Source of the DNA: Streptococcus sanguinis SK1 = NCTC 7863
GTDB lineage: Bacteria; Bacillota; Bacilli; Lactobacillales; Streptococcaceae
NCBI RefSeq assembly: GCF_000194945.1
Contig: NZ_GL878507.1
Coordinates: 124,001-188,000 of the forward strand
Reading direction: 5' to 3'
Length of the DNA stretch: 64,000 nucleotides
Notes under the pieces: generated by a model
The model's input: the letters and a program-made list of their open reading frames with translations, nothing else
Databases searched by the model: none
What the model was told of the DNA's origin: nothing
Position numbers and translations under genes: made by a program
In this document: positions 42,717-52,715 of the stretch, piece by piece
Numbering within the stretch: position 1 is the first letter of the stretch
How the letters are laid out: each line of letters starts with the position of its first letter

Positions 42717-43136
42717 CTAGTTTTTCAAACCCTCCTGTGTCAGACAATCCATAAGAAGATTTTTAAGTCCTGCTGGCCGTAAGTTCAGGTTGCGAATTGC
42801 TTCTATGTCTAACCATTCAGGTTGATAGATGTTCTGGGCATGACTGCGAAGGGCTTCCTCGCCCTGAATCATTGGTGCTGATGTATGGCTGATAGTGGCA
42901 TGGAAATAGATTTCTAGGCGTTGGCCATTTCTGAAAGTAAAGGCTGGCTGCAGCTGCTCCTCAGACAAGCTCCAACCCAGTTCTTCCTGAATTTCCCGCT
43001 GAGCTGCTTGGACTGCAGTCTCACCTGACTCGACTCCGCCGCTCGGTATCACAAAATACTCTTCTCCATTTTTCCAGCGGTGGATGAGCAGTATCTGCTT
43101 GGTTTGAGGATTGAAAAGAATGACTCCAGCTCACAT
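42717..43136 (-). pseudogene. Nudix gene with stop codon right after ATG
   Basis: On the minus strand AGGAGGAAGATA precedes ATG 43136-43134, whose next codon is TGA (43133-43131). From codon 3 on the frame encodes a normal nudix start (AGVILFNPQTKQILLIHRWK, then NGEEYFVIPSGGVESGE) and a full nudix box with REIQEELGW, to a stop at 42717. The first usable start after the TGA is GTG 43052, which would remove the first beta strands. Either the gene is inactivated or it is translated from a downstream start. The 137-codon body shows no other damage, so the event is recent. Confidence 0.7.
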
Positions 43137-43363
43137 TATCTTCCTCCTGAAATATTTTTGCTGTTTACTAATTAGAATTTCCCTCTATTCTACCACAAGA
43201 ACAAGAGTTTTACTTGGACTTGCCAAGAGAATGATAGAGAGAACACATTTATCTTGATGAGATTAAGTTTTAAATACAGAAGAAGTTTAGTAGTAGGCAG
43301 CCTTGTACATCATGAAAGAATATGGTAAAATAAATGGATTAAAAATAATAAGGAGTGTTTTCC

Positions 43364-43546
43364 ATGGAGAAAAGACTGACAAGAGATGTCAAGAACAAGA
43401 AAATTGCTGGTGTATGTGCTGGTATCGCAAACTACTTTGATTTAGATCCAACCTTGGTTCGTGTTATTTGGATTCTTTTGGTCTGTGTGGCAGGTACAGG
43501 TGTCTTGGCTTACTTGATTGCTTGGGCGGTTATGCCAGAGGCATAA
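43364..43546 (+). CDS. PspC-domain protein
   Basis: The 60-residue protein starts at ATG 43364 after AAGGAGTGTTTTCC. It is a minimal PspC domain: KRLTRDVKNKKIAGVCAGIA and NYFDLDPTLVRVIW, then one helix pair ending WAVMPEA. Such short PspC proteins are envelope-stress-linked membrane proteins in Firmicutes. A single gene with its own terminator. Confidence 0.88.
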   Translation: MEKRLTRDVKNKKIAGVCAGIANYFDLDPTLVRVIWILLVCVAGTGVLAYLIAWAVMPEA

Positions 43547-43569
43547 TAAGAAATTACGTGATAGTGAAA

Positions 43570-43597
43570 TAAGAACTGGCTAGTCCAGTTCTTTTTG
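43570..43597 (+). terminator. intrinsic terminator after the PspC gene
   Basis: AAGAACTGG-ctagt-CCAGTTCTT followed by TTT. Confidence 0.85.
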
Positions 43598-43678
43598 CGT
43601 GGATAAATAAGTTTTTTTTGCTTCTGATTTAGATAAAAGATTTCTCATCTAAGGCTCAAATATGGTATAATAAGGGTT

Positions 43679-45985
43679 ATGGCAACTAAGAAAAACACGA
43701 AAAAAGGCCGGACAACTCGCCGGCCGACAAAAGCAGAATTAGAAAGACAAAAAGCAATAAAGAGAATGATTGCCACCTTTGTGCTGGCTCTTATTCTTTT
43801 GTTTGCAGCAATTAAGCTGGGCGCCTTTGGGGTTACTATTTATAATATGATTCGCCTCTTGGTGGGAAGCTTGGCCTATCTGGCTATTCTGGCCAGCTTT
43901 GGCTATCTCTTTTTTTTCAAGTGGCTGCACAAGCACGAGGGGACGGTTTCAGGTTTTATCAGCCTCTTTTTGGGACTGGAGTTAATCTTCCAAGCTTATT
44001 TCGTCAGTGTGTTGAAGCTAGAAGGGGCTGCTGTCTTATCCACAACTCTAGGCAGGGTCTTGACTGATCTGACAGCCTTTAAGGTCAGCTCCTTCGCGGG
44101 TGGCGGCCTGCTGGGCTCTCTCCTGTACGCACCAATCTCTTTCCTTTTTTCAAATATCGGTTCTTATTTCTTCGGCCTGCTGCTTATTCTTTTGGGCGGT
44201 CTGCTTATGAGCCCTTGGTCTATCTATGATATTTCAGAAAAGGCTATGGCAGCCTTTCAAAATTGGAGAGAGAAGCAGGAAGAAAAGCGTCAGCTCCGTT
44301 TCCTGGAGCAGGAAGAGAAAGCTGCACAGGCAGCGATGCAAGCCATTGAAGTAGAGCAAGAAGAAGCTGAAGTCGATCCTGAGATAGGAGAGATTTTAGA
44401 TGACGAGGACTTGTCAGATGCAGCTGTGGACTTTGACGAAGCAGACTATGAGGAACTGGGAGAGTATGACCCTCATGAACCTCTGGACTTTGGTCGCGAA
44501 GAAGAGACGGAGGAAGCGGAAGCAGACGTAGACGTTGAAGTGGACTTTACCGCTAAGGAAAGTCTGGACTATAAGCTGCCTACTATCAATCTCTTTGCGC
44601 CTGACAAGCCTAAAAATCAGTCCAAGGAAAAGCGTATTGTCCGAGACAATATTAAGATTTTGGAAGAGACCTTTGCTAGTTTTGGCATCAAGGCTGCTGT
44701 TGAGCGGGCTGAAATCGGACCTTCCGTCACTAAGTACGAGGTCAAGCCAGCTGTTGGTGTTCGGGTCAATCGGATTTCCAATCTGGCTGATGACTTGGCT
44801 CTTGCTCTAGCTGCTAAGGATGTACGGATTGAAGCGCCGATTCCTGGAAAATCCCTAGTCGGGATTGAAGTGCCCAACTCTGAAGTTGCGACCGTGACTT
44901 TCCGAGAACTTTGGGATCAGTCTAAGACGGATGCTAGTAAGCTCCTAGAAATCCCGCTTGGTAAGGCTGTCAACGGCTCTGTTCGCTCCTTTGACTTGGC
45001 TAAGATGCCCCACCTCTTGGTGGCTGGCTCTACTGGCTCTGGTAAATCTGTGGCTGTCAACGGCATTATTGCCAGCATTCTCATGAAGGCCAGACCGGAT
45101 GAAGTCAAGTTTATGATGGTGGATCCTAAGATGGTGGAGCTGTCCGTTTATAATGACATTCCTCACTTGCTTATCCCAGTCGTGACCAATCCTCGCAAGG
45201 CCAGCCGTGCCCTTCAGAAGGTTGTGGATGAGATGGAAAACCGCTATGAACTCTTCTCTAAGGTAGGTGCCCGTAACATTGCCGGCTACAACGCCAAAGT
45301 AGCCGAGTACAATGCCCAATCAGAGTACAAGCAGGTTCCCCTGCCTTTAATCGTCGTCATCGTGGACGAGCTGGCTGACCTTATGATGGTGGCCAGCAAG
45401 GAAGTGGAAGACGCTATTATCCGTTTAGGGCAAAAAGCGCGTGCAGCTGGGATTCACATGATTCTGGCTACCCAGCGACCATCAGTAGATGTTATCTCCG
45501 GTCTGATCAAGGCCAATGTGCCATCTCGGATTGCCTTTGCCGTGTCCAGCGGGACAGATAGTCGTACCATTCTAGATGAAAATGGAGCAGAGAAGCTCTT
45601 GGGGCGTGGGGATATGCTCTTTAAGCCCATTGATGAAAACCATCCGGTTCGTCTGCAGGGCTCCTTTATCTCAGATGAAGATGTTGAGCGAATCGTAGCC
45701 TTTGTCAAAAATCAAGCTGAAGCTGATTATGATGATAGCTTTGATCCTGGTGAAGTATCTGAAAGTGATTTAGATACTGGTGGGGGCGATGATGAAGGCG
45801 ATCCTCTCTTTGAAGAAGCCAAGGCCTTGGTTATCGAGACTCAGAAAGCCAGCGCATCTATGATTCAGCGGCGACTCTCGGTCGGCTTTAACCGGGCTAC
45901 TCGTCTTATGGAAGAACTTGAAGCGGCAGGCGTTATCGGACCAGCCGAGGGAACCAAGCCGAGAAAGGTTTTGCAGACGAATTGA
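43679..45985 (+). CDS. ftsK: FtsK/SpoIIIE DNA translocase
   Basis: The 768-residue protein starts at ATG 43679; the ribosome binding site is weak. An N-terminal basic stretch leads to four membrane helices (about 30-175), an acidic linker (about 200-300) and the motor domain with Walker [28 protein letters not shown], Walker [16 protein letters not shown] and [19 protein letters not shown]-terminal gamma winged helix ([20 protein letters not shown]) recognises KOPS-like sites. It moves chromosomal DNA through the division septum and couples to XerS recombination. Confidence 0.96.
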   Translation: MATKKNTKKGRTTRRPTKAELERQKAIKRMIATFVLALILLFAAIKLGAFGVTIYNMIRLLVGSLAYLAILASFGYLFFFKWLHKHEGTVSGFISLFLGLELIFQAYFVSVLKLEGAAVLSTTLGRVLTDLTAFKVSSFAGGGLLGSLLYAPISFLFSNIGSYFFGLLLILLGGLLMSPWSIYDISEKAMAAFQNWREKQEEKRQLRFLEQEEKAAQAAMQAIEVEQEEAEVDPEIGEILDDEDLSDAAVDFDEADYEELGEYDPHEPLDFGREEETEEAEADVDVEVDFTAKESLDYKLPTINLFAPDKPKNQSKEKRIVRDNIKILEETFASFGIKAAVERAEIGPSVTKYEVKPAVGVRVNRISNLADDLALALAAKDVRIEAPIPGKSLVGIEVPNSEVATVTFRELWDQSKTDASKLLEIPLGKAVNGSVRSFDLAKMPHLLVAGSTGSGKSVAVNGIIASILMKARPDEVKFMMVDPKMVELSVYNDIPHLLIPVVTNPRKASRALQKVVDEMENRYELFSKVGARNIAGYNAKVAEYNAQSEYKQVPLPLIVVIVDELADLMMVASKEVEDAIIRLGQKARAAGIHMILATQRPSVDVISGLIKANVPSRIAFAVSSGTDSRTILDENGAEKLLGRGDMLFKPIDENHPVRLQGSFISDEDVERIVAFVKNQAEADYDDSFDPGEVSESDLDTGGGDDEGDPLFEEAKALVIETQKASASMIQRRLSVGFNRATRLMEELEAAGVIGPAEGTKPRKVLQTN

Positions 45986-46029
45986 TCCTAATTTCACTAG
46001 TCTGCTAGCAAGATAATCATTTGATAAAA

Positions 46030-46062
46030 ACAAATCTGCCAGCAGTCAGCCGGCAGATTTTC
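46030..46062 (+). terminator. terminator of ftsK
   Basis: AAATCTGCC-agcagtcagcc-GGCAGATTT followed by TCTC; short T tract. Confidence 0.7.
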
Positions 46063-46098
46063 TCTACTTACACATTGCCAAGGAAAGGAAAAGAAGGT

Positions 46099-46485
46099 AT
46101 GAAACTAGATACCATTCACCATATAGCCATCATTGGCCATGATTATGCCAAGACTAGGGAGTTTTATGTGGACAAGCTGGGCTTTGAGCAGCTGGATGAG
46201 CACCATCGGCTGGACAAGCAGGATATTCTCTTTAATGTTCGCAAGGGAAATCTAACTCTGGAAATTTTTATCAAGGAAGAAGCTCCCAAGCGGCCAGCCC
46301 TGCCTGCTCCAGAGCATACGGGTCTGCGGCATCTGGCCTTCCGAGTGACAAATGTCGAAGAAACGCTAGCGGAATTTGACCGTTTGGAGATTCCTCATAC
46401 CGAGCTGCGCTATGACGACTTTGACGGCCGTAAGATGGCTTTCTTCTTTGATCCGGATGGCCTGCCTCTGGAGATTCATGAATAA
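46099..46485 (+). CDS. VOC-superfamily (glyoxalase-like) protein
   Basis: The 128-residue protein starts at ATG 46099 after GGAAAAGAAGGT. Two beta-alpha-beta-beta-beta modules of the VOC fold are seen: LDTIHHIAIIGHDYAKTREF with YVDKLGF, and GLRHLAFRVTNVEETLAEFD with FFFDPDGLPLEIHE. Likely metal ligands are His8, Glu57-region and Glu127-region residues. It resembles the SMU5A/lactoylglutathione-lyase-like proteins of streptococci. The substrate is unknown. Confidence 0.85.
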   Translation: MKLDTIHHIAIIGHDYAKTREFYVDKLGFEQLDEHHRLDKQDILFNVRKGNLTLEIFIKEEAPKRPALPAPEHTGLRHLAFRVTNVEETLAEFDRLEIPHTELRYDDFDGRKMAFFFDPDGLPLEIHE

Positions 46486-46548
46486 GACTAGGAGCATCGT
46501 AAGGTTCTTCTTTCACGGCAAAAGAACGACTTGTAAGTCCCGCATATG

Positions 46549-46586
46549 AAAACCCATCGGCTATCTTATAACCGATGGGTTTTATT
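46549..46586. terminator. bidirectional terminator
   Basis: AAAACCCATCGG...CCGATGGGTTTT between the convergent VOC and DUF3397 genes. Confidence 0.88.
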
Positions 46587-46594
46587 TTACATTG

Positions 46595-46942
46595 TTACAA
46601 AAAGAGTCCGATGACCATGGCTAGGTACATGAAGAAGGTCAGAAGAAAACCTGCCCGCCAGAAGAACTTAAAGAACTTAGGATAGTAGAAACTCCTTTTT
46701 TTCTTTAGAAAATAGATGGTTATTGCGATAGCGAGAACTGAGAGAGCTAGGGTCAGCTGGGGCAGCAAGCTGTGGTAGTAGGCCTTGTCTGAAATGATAT
46801 AAAATTCCACAACAAAAAGCGGAAAAGCCAAGTCCGCAAAGTTTAAACCGTATTTTCTTAATTGAAAAACTCGCACAGTAATAGTGGTTAAAATCAAAGT
46901 TAAAAAGATAAATAAAATCGAAGCAATCTTTAATAGTGTCAT
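46595..46942 (-). CDS. DUF3397 membrane protein
   Basis: The 115-residue protein has four helices: LLKIASILFIFLTLILTTIT, FADLAFPLFVVEFYIIS, LPQLTLALSVLAIAITIYFL, and the C-terminal AGFLLTFFMYLAMVIGLFL. A cytosolic Y/F/K-rich loop FLKKKRSFYYPKFFKFFW links helices 3 and 4. This fits DUF3397, widespread and uncharacterised in lactic acid bacteria. It is divergent from rplK. Confidence 0.8.
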   Translation of the reverse strand: MTLLKIASILFIFLTLILTTITVRVFQLRKYGLNFADLAFPLFVVEFYIISDKAYYHSLLPQLTLALSVLAIAITIYFLKKKRSFYYPKFFKFFWRAGFLLTFFMYLAMVIGLFL

Positions 46943-46987
46943 AAGATTATTTTACCACAAAAAATTCAAAAAAGAAGATAAAATTCC

Positions 46988-47015
46988 TTGCATTTAACAA
47001 AGTTTAGTGTATAAT
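46988..47015 (+). promoter_or_regulatory. promoter of rplK-rplA
   Basis: -35 TTGCAT (46988-46993), 16-bp spacer, -10 TATAAT (47010-47015). A hairpin GTATGC-gaaaa-GCATAC (47022-47038) starts the leader. Confidence 0.75.
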
Positions 47016-47040
47016 AGAAAGGTATGCGAAAAGCATACTT

Positions 47041-47077
47041 GTGGGAGGTAAAAATCTTTATTTACCGCCAAAACCAC
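47041..47077 (+). promoter_or_regulatory. L1-operator-like hairpin before rplK
   Basis: GTGG-GA-GGTAAA...TTTACC-GCCAAAA-CCAC makes two helices separated by an asymmetric internal loop (GA against seven bases). That is the shape of ribosomal protein L1 binding sites in rplK-rplA transcripts. It lies 17 bp before the rplK start. L1 would repress translation when in excess over rRNA. Confidence 0.65.
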
Positions 47078-47093
47078 AAAGGAGGATTTAAAA

Positions 47094-47519
47094 ATGGCTA
47101 AAAAAGTCGAAAAACTTGTAAAATTGCAAATCCCTGCTGGTAAAGCTACTCCAGCTCCACCAGTTGGTCCTGCGCTTGGTCAAGCCGGTATCAACATCAT
47201 GGGATTCACTAAGGAGTTCAACGCTCGTACAGCTGATCAAGCTGGTATGATTATTCCAGTTGTTATCTCAGTATACGAAGACAAATCATTCACTTTCGTG
47301 ACTAAGACTCCGCCAGCTGCTGTTCTTTTGAAGAAAGCTGCAGGTGTTGAAAAAGGTTCTGGTGAGCCAAACAAAACGAAAGTTGCAACAGTTACTCGTG
47401 CGCAAGTACAAGAAATTGCTGAAACTAAGATGCCAGATTTGAACGCTGCAAACATCGAGTCTGCAATGCGTATGATTGAAGGTACTGCTCGTTCTATGGG
47501 ATTCACTGTTGTTGACTAA
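47094..47519 (+). CDS. rplK: ribosomal protein L11
   Basis: The 141-residue protein is L11 from end to end: [37 protein letters not shown] in the N-terminal domain, [17 protein letters not shown] in the linker, and the rRNA-binding C-terminal domain with [20 protein letters not shown] and MGFTV. Start ATG 47094 follows AAAGGAGGA. It is part of the GTPase-associated centre and the target for RelA activation. First gene of the rplK-rplA operon. Confidence 0.98.
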   Translation: MAKKVEKLVKLQIPAGKATPAPPVGPALGQAGINIMGFTKEFNARTADQAGMIIPVVISVYEDKSFTFVTKTPPAAVLLKKAAGVEKGSGEPNKTKVATVTRAQVQEIAETKMPDLNAANIESAMRMIEGTARSMGFTVVD

Positions 47520-47574
47520 TCAATAACGCTCGTCCCATTTGCCCGCACTACACTTGATCAGATTGACGAGTGAC

Positions 47575-47601
47575 GTGGGAGATGAAAATCGATTGAACCA
47601 C
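47575..47601 (+). promoter_or_regulatory. second L1-operator-like hairpin, before rplA
   Basis: GTGG-GA-GAT-gaaa-ATC-GATTGAA-CCAC has the same plan as the hairpin before rplK: an outer GTGG/CCAC helix, GA on one side and seven bases on the other side of the internal loop, and an inner helix. It lies 19 bp before the rplA start, ahead of its AAGGAG. A longer CTCGTC...GACGAG stem (about 47529-47570) precedes it. Confidence 0.6.
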
Positions 47602-47620
47602 TTACAAGGAGAAAGATAAA

Positions 47621-48310
47621 ATGGCTAAAAAAAGCAAACAACTTCGTGCTGCTCTTGAAAAAATCGACAGCACAAAAGCATACAGCGTAGAAGAAGCTGT
47701 AGCACTTGCAAAAGAAACTAACTTTGCAAAATTCGACGCAACTGTAGAAGTTGCTTACAACTTGAACATCGACGTTAAAAAAGCTGACCAACAAATCCGT
47801 GGCGCAATGGTATTGCCAAACGGAACTGGTAAAACTTCACGCGTTCTTGTTTTCGCACGTGGTGCTAAAGCAGAAGAAGCGAAAGCTGCTGGCGCAGACT
47901 TCGTTGGTGAAGATGACCTCGTTGCAAAAATCAACGACGGTTGGTTGGACTTTGACGTAGTAATCGCTACACCTGATATGATGGCACTTGTAGGTCGCCT
48001 TGGACGTGTCCTTGGACCTCGTAACTTGATGCCAAACCCTAAGACTGGTACTGTAACAATGGACGTTGCAAAAGCAGTTGAAGAGTCTAAAGGTGGTAAG
48101 ATTACTTACCGTGCAGACCGTGCAGGTAACGTACAAGCTATCATTGGTAAAGTTTCATTTGAAGCTGACAAGTTGGTTGAAAACTTCAAAGCTTTCAACG
48201 ACACAATCCAAAAAGCGAAACCAGCTACTGCTAAAGGTACTTACGTAACTAACCTGACTATCACTACTACACAAGGTGTTGGTATCAAGGTTGACGTAAA
48301 CTCACTTTAA
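47621..48310 (+). CDS. rplA: ribosomal protein L1
   Basis: The 229-residue L1 has [20 protein letters not shown] at the start, [20 protein letters not shown], the two-domain hinge with [20 protein letters not shown] and [13 protein letters not shown], and a short C-terminal [15 protein letters not shown]. Start ATG 47621 follows AAGGAGAAAG. It forms the mobile L1 stalk and, by family knowledge, is the autoregulator of this operon. Confidence 0.98.
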   Translation: MAKKSKQLRAALEKIDSTKAYSVEEAVALAKETNFAKFDATVEVAYNLNIDVKKADQQIRGAMVLPNGTGKTSRVLVFARGAKAEEAKAAGADFVGEDDLVAKINDGWLDFDVVIATPDMMALVGRLGRVLGPRNLMPNPKTGTVTMDVAKAVEESKGGKITYRADRAGNVQAIIGKVSFEADKLVENFKAFNDTIQKAKPATAKGTYVTNLTITTTQGVGIKVDVNSL

Positions 48311-48319
48311 GAATTAATT

Positions 48320-48347
48320 GAACTGCCTTTGGGTAGTTCTTTTTTTG
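48320..48347 (+). terminator. terminator of rplK-rplA
   Basis: GAACTGCC-ttt-GGGTAGTTC followed by a run of seven T. Confidence 0.85.
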
Positions 48348-48438
48348 AAATAAAAACGCTGATAGCGATTACAAACTCATAGAAACATGTTATAATAATA
48401 TCCAATCAATTTATTTTATAACAAAAGGAGACGGTGTC

Positions 48439-49890
48439 ATGAAAAAAGATCAGAACCAGCTAACCTGGCTGATGGTATCTCTGATTGCTTTTAATATGGT
48501 CTGGGGTCTGGGGAATGTGGTTAATAACTACTCTCAGCAGGGCATTTCAGTGATTGTTTCTTGGATTCTTATCCTGGCTATTTACTTTATTCCCTATGCC
48601 CTCATCGTGGGACAGTTAGGCTCTACTTTTAAGGAGAGCGGAGGCGGTGTCAGCGACTGGGTGGAGAAAACCTCTACCAAGCGACTGGCTTATTTTGCGG
48701 CCTGGACTTACTGGGTGGTGCACATTCCCTATCTGGCTCAGAAGCCGCAGGGAGTTTTGATTCCGCTGGGCTGGGCTATTCAGGGGAATGGTGACTTTTT
48801 GAGCAGCCTTGATATTCATTGGATTGTTATTCTTAGCTTGCTGATTTTCGGTGCCTTTCTCTATTTGTCCACCAAGGGGCTGTCCACGCTCAAGGTGATT
48901 GGGGGCTTGGCAGGAAGTGCCATGCTGATTATGTCTTTCCTCTTTGTCCTCTTAGCAGTCGGGGCACCTTTTATCAAACCTGACATGCTGTTTGCGACGG
49001 CTAATATGGATAAGCTTAGCACTTACATTCCCAACTTTGACTTCTCTTATTTCACGACTATCTCCCTCTTAGTCTTTGCGGTCGGCGGGGCTGAGAAAAT
49101 CTCGCCTTACGTTAACCAAACACGCAATCCAGCCAAGGAATTTCCAAAGGGGATGATTGTCATGGCTGTCATGGTTGGTGCATCTGCTATTCTAGGCTCT
49201 ATTGCTATGGGCATGCTTTTTGATGGCAGCAATATTCCTGAGGATCTGATGCGAAACGGTGCTTACCAAGCTTTTCAAATGCTGGGCAACTACTGGGGTG
49301 TAGGCAATGTACTAGTAGTCATCTATGCCCTGACCAATATGGTTGGACAGATTGCTGCACTGGCTTTCTCTATTGACGCACCTCTGCAAATCATGCTCAA
49401 TAATGCAGATGAAGAGTTTGTCCCAAGTTGGCTGCGCAAGCGGACATCAAAAGGAGTCCTAATTAACGGTTACATCCTGACTGGGATTTTGGTTAGCTTA
49501 CTAATTATTCTGCCTATCTTTGGAATCAAAGAAATTGACGGCCTGGTCAAATGGATGACCAATCTCAATTCCATCGTTATGCCCATGCGTTATCTCTGGG
49601 TATTCCTGGCCTACATGATGTTGAACAAGGCCTGGAAGAAGTACAAGGATGCCGAGTACAAGTTTACCAAAAATCCTAAAGTTGGCTTTGCTATCGGAGC
49701 TTGGTGCTTCCTCTTTACAGCCTTTGCCTGCATTTTAGGGATGGTTCCGAAAGTGGACTTTGCCAAAGACCCAGCAGGCTGGCAATTCTCTCTCTTGACA
49801 AATATCCTGACCCCAATCGTCTTGATCAGTCTGGGTGTCATCCTGCCGCTCTTAGCTAAGCATGAAAGAAAACAGTCGCTCAAGCAGTGA
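48439..49890 (+). CDS. APC-superfamily amino acid transporter (YjeM-like)
   Basis: The 483-residue protein has about twelve helices. Start ATG 48439 follows AAAAGGAGACGGTGTC. Helix 1 carries NMVWGLGNVVNNYSQQG in place of the usual G-x-G-T-G motif, followed by a short GGGVSDWVE and FAVGGAEKISPYVNQTRNPA in the middle, as in the YjeM/glutamate-GABA antiporter-like branch. The substrate is unknown. It is a monocistronic unit between terminators. Confidence 0.83.
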   Translation: MKKDQNQLTWLMVSLIAFNMVWGLGNVVNNYSQQGISVIVSWILILAIYFIPYALIVGQLGSTFKESGGGVSDWVEKTSTKRLAYFAAWTYWVVHIPYLAQKPQGVLIPLGWAIQGNGDFLSSLDIHWIVILSLLIFGAFLYLSTKGLSTLKVIGGLAGSAMLIMSFLFVLLAVGAPFIKPDMLFATANMDKLSTYIPNFDFSYFTTISLLVFAVGGAEKISPYVNQTRNPAKEFPKGMIVMAVMVGASAILGSIAMGMLFDGSNIPEDLMRNGAYQAFQMLGNYWGVGNVLVVIYALTNMVGQIAALAFSIDAPLQIMLNNADEEFVPSWLRKRTSKGVLINGYILTGILVSLLIILPIFGIKEIDGLVKWMTNLNSIVMPMRYLWVFLAYMMLNKAWKKYKDAEYKFTKNPKVGFAIGAWCFLFTAFACILGMVPKVDFAKDPAGWQFSLLTNILTPIVLISLGVILPLLAKHERKQSLKQ

Positions 49891-49925
49891 GTAGACCTTG
49901 TAAAAGATGATTGAAGTATTTATTC

Positions 49926-49957
49926 CCAGTTCTATCTGATGATGGGGCTGGTTTTTC
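49926..49957 (+). terminator. terminator of the APC transporter gene
   Basis: CCAGTTCTATC-tgat-GATGGGGCTGG (with wobble pairs) followed by TTTTTCT. Confidence 0.65.
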
Positions 49958-50079
49958 TGTGAAATGAGCTTGTCTGCTCTGCTATTTTACAAAAAGGAAA
50001 AAGAAAAATTTCAGTGATTTAACTATATAAAAATCACAAAATGTGGTAAAATAGTACAGATAAAATAAGGAGTAAAAAA

Positions 50080-50805
50080 ATGGTAGAACCTAAGTATAAG
50101 CGTATTTTGATTAAGTTGTCGGGTGAAGCTCTTGCCGGTGAAAAAGGCGTTGGTATTGATATTCAAACCGTTCAGAAGATGGCGGAAGAAATCAAAGAAG
50201 TTCATGATTTGGGAGTTCAGATCGCTCTGGTTATCGGAGGTGGAAACCTATGGCGGGGTGAGCCGGCAGCAGAAGCGGGTATGGATCGTGTGCAGGCCGA
50301 TTATACTGGTATGTTGGGCACTGTCATGAATGCGCTGGTAATGGCGGATTCGCTGCAGCAAGTCGGTGTAGATACGCGCGTGCAGACTGCGATTGCTATG
50401 CAGCAGGTTGCTGAACCTTACATCCGAGGTCGGGCCCTTCGTCATTTGGAAAAAGGCCGTATCGTCATTTTCGGTGCAGGTATTGGTTCTCCTTATTTTT
50501 CAACCGATACAACCGCTGCATTGCGCTCAGCAGAGATTGAAGCAGATGCGATTCTCATGGCCAAAAATGGCGTAGATGGTGTTTACAATGCCGATCCTAA
50601 GAAAGACAAGACCGCTGTTAAGTTTGATGAGCTGACTCACCGAGATGTCATCAGCAAGGGACTGCGGATTATGGACTCAACGGCTTCGACCCTGTCTATG
50701 GACAATGACATTGACTTGGTTGTCTTTAATATGAATGAGCCGGGCAATATCAAACGCGTTGTTATCGGTGAGCAAATCGGAACAACAGTATCAAATAATT
50801 TATAA
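50080..50805 (+). CDS. pyrH: UMP kinase
   Basis: The 241-residue protein is a bacterial UMP kinase of the amino-acid-kinase fold: [71 protein letters not shown] and [19 protein letters not shown]. Start ATG 50080 follows AAGGAG. It makes UDP from UMP. The pyrH-frr pair is the usual arrangement. Confidence 0.97.
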
Positions 50806-50824
50806 GAACGGAGATTAGAAACTC

Positions 50825-51382
50825 ATGGCAAATGCAATTGTAGAAAAAGCAAAAGAAAGAATGACCCACTCGCACCAAAGTTTGGCTCGTGAATTTGGCA
50901 GCATCCGTGCAGGCCGCGCCAATGCCAGCCTTTTGGACCGCATCCATGTGGAGTACTATGGAGTAGAAACTCCGCTCAATCAAATCGCTTCGATTACGAT
51001 TCCGGAAGCGCGTGTTCTTTTGGTGACACCTTTTGACAAGTCTTCTATCAAGGACATTGAGCGTGCGCTTAATGCTTCTGACCTCGGGATTACTCCAGCC
51101 AGCGATGGCTCTGTGATTCGTCTGGTCATTCCAGCCCTGACAGAGGAAACCCGTCGTGACTTGGCTAAAGAAGTGAAAAAGGTCGGTGAAAATGCTAAAG
51201 TTGCCATCCGTAACATCCGCCGCGATGCTATGGACGAAGCTAAGAAGCAGGAAAAAGCCAAAGAAATCACTGAAGACGAATTGAAGACCTTGGAAAAGGA
51301 TATTCAAAAAGTAACGGATGATGCTGTCAAACATATCGACGAGATGACAGCAAATAAAGAAAAAGAACTTTTAGAAGTTTAA
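50825..51382 (+). CDS. frr: ribosome recycling factor
   Basis: The 185-residue protein is [43 protein letters not shown], a beta domain with [20 protein letters not shown], then the long helix [20 protein letters not shown] and the C-terminal [15 protein letters not shown]. With EF-G it splits post-termination ribosomes. It lies 19 bp after pyrH. Confidence 0.97.
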   Translation: MANAIVEKAKERMTHSHQSLAREFGSIRAGRANASLLDRIHVEYYGVETPLNQIASITIPEARVLLVTPFDKSSIKDIERALNASDLGITPASDGSVIRLVIPALTEETRRDLAKEVKKVGENAKVAIRNIRRDAMDEAKKQEKAKEITEDELKTLEKDIQKVTDDAVKHIDEMTANKEKELLEV

Positions 51383-51398
51383 CATTTTTATCAGAATC

Positions 51399-51432
51399 AA
51401 AACTCAGTTGGCTTTGGCTGACTGAGTTGTTT
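51399..51432 (+). terminator. terminator of pyrH-frr
   Basis: AACTCAGT...ACTGAGTT followed by GTTTT. Confidence 0.75.
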
Positions 51433-51486
51433 TAACATCAAAAATCCTTGCCCGGTTTGAAGAAGCAAGGTAGAAAATAGGTCTAT

Positions 51487-52341
51487 ATGAATACAAATCT
51501 TGCCAGCTTCATCGTGGGTATCATCACGGATGAAAATGATCGCTTTTACTTTGTTCAAAAGGATGGTCAGGTTTACGCTCTTTCTAAGGAAGAGGGGGCG
51601 CATGAGCTGGGGCAGTCTGTCAAAGGCTTTGCCTACAGCGATATGAAGCAGAAGCTTCGCCTGACAACTCTTGAAGTTACAGCTACTCAAGACCAGTTTG
51701 GCTGGGGAACAGTAACGGAGGTCCGAAAGGATCTAGGTGTCTTTGTCGATACCGGTCTGCCGGATAAACAAATCGTTGTGTCACTTGACATCTTGCCAGA
51801 AATCAAGGAACTCTGGCCAAAAAAGGGTGACCTCCTTTATATCCGTCTGGAAGTAGATAAGAAAGACCGCATCTGGGGCCAACTGGCTTATCAGGAGGAT
51901 TTCCAGCGTCTGGCTCGTCCTGCCTATAATAACATGCAGAACCAAAACTGGCCAGCCATCGTTTATCGGCTCAAGCTTTCTGGTACCTTTGTCTACCTGC
52001 CGGAGAATAATATGCTGGGCTTCATTCATCCGAGTGAGCGCTATGCAGAGCCACGTCTTGGTCAGGTCTTGGACGCGCGGGTAATTGGCTTCCGTGAAGT
52101 AGACCGCACTCTTAACCTCTCTCTCAAGCCTCGCTCCTTTGAAATGTTGGAAAACGATGCCCAGATGATTCTGACCTATCTGGAGAGCAATGGCGGTTTT
52201 ATGACTTTGAACGATAAATCTTCACCAGACGACATCAAGGCTACATTTGGCATTTCCAAAGGCCAGTTTAAAAAAGCTCTGGGTGGGCTGATGAAAGCTG
52301 GTAAAATCAAGCAGGACCCGACTGGAACGGAGTTGGTGTGA
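51487..52341 (+). CDS. cvfB: CvfB-type S1 RNA-binding protein
   Basis: The 284-residue protein starts at ATG 51487. It has several S1-like domains (FIVGIITDENDRFYFVQKDG, VTEVRKDLGVFVDTGLPDKQ and VVYRLKLSGTFVYLPE-like repeats with LGFIHPSERYAEPRLGQVLD) and a C-terminal winged helix (MTLNDKSSPDDIKATFGISK, FKKALGGLMKAG). Length and domain order match CvfB, an RNA-binding regulator linked to virulence-factor expression in staphylococci. Confidence 0.92.
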   Translation: MNTNLASFIVGIITDENDRFYFVQKDGQVYALSKEEGAHELGQSVKGFAYSDMKQKLRLTTLEVTATQDQFGWGTVTEVRKDLGVFVDTGLPDKQIVVSLDILPEIKELWPKKGDLLYIRLEVDKKDRIWGQLAYQEDFQRLARPAYNNMQNQNWPAIVYRLKLSGTFVYLPENNMLGFIHPSERYAEPRLGQVLDARVIGFREVDRTLNLSLKPRSFEMLENDAQMILTYLESNGGFMTLNDKSSPDDIKATFGISKGQFKKALGGLMKAGKIKQDPTGTELV

Positions 52342-52409
52342 GGATAAAGAATCACGTATCTAGAGCTGATGCTTGGAAGGATACTGTCTTAAAGAAATGA
52401 AAGGAACCC

Positions 52410-52625
52410 ATGAGAAAATCTTTTTACAGCTGGCTGATGACAGAGCGCAATCCTAAGAGCAAGGAGCCCAAGGCTATTTTGGCGGATTTGGCTTTTCAGG
52501 ATACGGCCTTTCCAAAGCATACGGATGATTTTGATGAGGTCAGTCGTTTTCTGGAGGAGCATGCAAATTTTTCCTTTAACTTGGGCGAGTTCGATGCTAT
52601 TTGGGAAGAATATCAGGCACATTGA
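52410..52625 (+). CDS. YozE/UPF0346 family protein
   Basis: The 71-residue protein starts at ATG 52410 after [51 protein letters not shown] and [18 protein letters not shown] cover the whole YozE/SAM-like fold (UPF0346). Small helical protein of unknown function, conserved in Firmicutes; here between cvfB and the PhoH-like gene. Confidence 0.88.
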
Positions 52626-52715
52626 GTAGATAGTGGCTAGGGATAGTCATTTTCTGCTTGCTTTGATATAATAAAGATAATTCATTCAAAAAAATAAATT
52701 AGAGAGGTTCTTTGT

